This document shows, piece after piece, positions 62,400 through 64,000 of a stretch of 64,000 nucleotides of DNA. The translations under genes were made by a program, and so were the position numbers. Location: assembly GCF_024679245.1 (NCBI RefSeq), contig NC_090178.1, positions 25,573,203 to 25,637,202 of the forward strand, in the 5' to 3' direction. The DNA comes from Pseudorasbora parva (lineage: Eukaryota; Chordata; Actinopteri; Cypriniformes; Gobionidae). Under the pieces are notes generated by a model. It made no database searches and was not told the DNA's origin. It worked only from the letters and a program-made list of their open reading frames with translations. Position 1 is the stretch's first letter, and each line of letters begins with the position of its first letter.

Positions 62400-62838
62400 A
62401 AGATTTGATATGGAGATATGATTATAGTGAGACTATGGCATTGATAAGTAGGTTGAAACTCGATCAGAAAGACACTGCAAGACCTTGTGTTCTTTTGCAT
62501 GGTTATATACAATAACCATGGTGAAGCATTTACCATATATTTTGCAGATAAGTGCAATGTAGCTGCCTGTGGGGTCCACATCATGTTTCATATACTCAAA
62601 AGGCAAATTAATTTTTATAAAAATCGCAACACTTTTGCTATGTGGATGATGAACACTGTAAATAGCTTTCCAACCACGAATGTCCTCAACATGACTAACA
62701 TTATTTATACCTTATGCGTCTCTTGAAGAAATACAACAGATGCTTGTAGTTCAGCAGCCACTTTTCAATTTTTTGGACATCAGCAGTGTCTCTAATTCCA
62801 CAAGTGTTCCATGTGAGAAGTTTCAAAGATCTGGCCAT
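62400..62838 (-). pseudogene. L1-like retrotransposon endonuclease fragment
   Basis: On the minus strand a start at 62838 reads MARSLKLLTWNTCGIRD, the N-terminal motif of apurinic endonuclease domains in L1-type ORF2. After a frameshift comes FLQETH, then after a stop and another frameshift GWKAIYSVHHPHSKSVAIFI, then DPTGSYIALICKIYGKCF and TMVIVYN. This is the usual order of the first half of the domain. Multiple frameshifts and a stop mean it is dead; the reverse transcriptase part is absent from the adjacent sequence. Confidence 0.75.
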
Positions 62839-62889
62839 AGTCTCTATATGAAAACAATCCAGAAAAGAAAATGAGCCAGATTGAAGCAT

Positions 62890-64000
<1,111 letters not shown>

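Overview
This is vertebrate nuclear DNA, almost certainly from a teleost fish of the carp family (Cyprinidae/Cypriniformes). The evidence is long AT-rich non-coding sequence, very dense CA/GT, CT, TA, GATA and CTTC microsatellites, several Tc1-like transposon fossils, and many short DNA transposons with inverted ends of kinds I know from cyprinid genomes. I see no prokaryotic genes, operons, CRISPR arrays or viral genes. The species is not determinable from the sequence alone.

One host gene is supported: the 3' part of an ephrin-A ligand gene on the + strand, closest by eye to ephrin-A4. Four exons can be chained with matching phases and good splice sites: exon 2 (37724-38019, the ephrin receptor-binding domain), exon 3 (48842-48910, the last domain strand and its fourth cysteine), a 27-bp in-frame microexon (56829-56855), and the terminal coding exon (58947-59044, encoding the hydrophobic GPI-attachment tail). 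A 3'UTR of about 1.8 kb probably ends after an AATAAA at 60862. Exon 1 (signal peptide and the family's WNSSN stretch) was not found, so the window up to 37.7 kb is either intron 1 or intron 1 plus upstream flank. The encoded protein would be a GPI-anchored ligand of EphA receptors.

Layout: 1-4.4 kb is mostly featureless with a weak promoter-like cluster near 1.8-2.0 kb. 4.4-14.5 kb is a transposon graveyard with nested insertions: an element inside a repeat at 5.1-6.4 kb, a nest of TTAA-flanked elements at 9.3-10.9 kb, and a Tc1 copy split by a second element at 12.7-14.5 kb. 14.5-29 kb is mainly unique-looking sequence with scattered repeats, a striking 265-bp palindrome at 21.5 kb and a Tc1 fossil at 26-27 kb. 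29.8-34 kb holds more nested elements and an 89-bp minisatellite. 35.5-37.1 kb is a 1.5-kb one-sided pyrimidine region with about 60 copies of CTTC. 37.7-59 kb is the ephrin-A gene; its introns contain an element nest carrying a helicase-like gene fragment (38.1-40.2 kb), a clean hAT-type insertion with 8-bp target duplication (45.6-46.3 kb), and very long TA tracts. 60-64 kb is 3'UTR, flank, and an L1-like endonuclease remnant on the minus strand (62.4-62.84 kb).

Most of the window is non-coding. Nearly all open reading frames of 60-350 codons come from simple repeats or transposon debris. The most interesting observations are the exon organisation of the ephrin gene (microexon, possible alternative soluble terminus, microsatellite acting as its acceptor tract), the nested TTAA and 3-bp-target elements, the captured helicase fragment, and the near-perfect palindrome.
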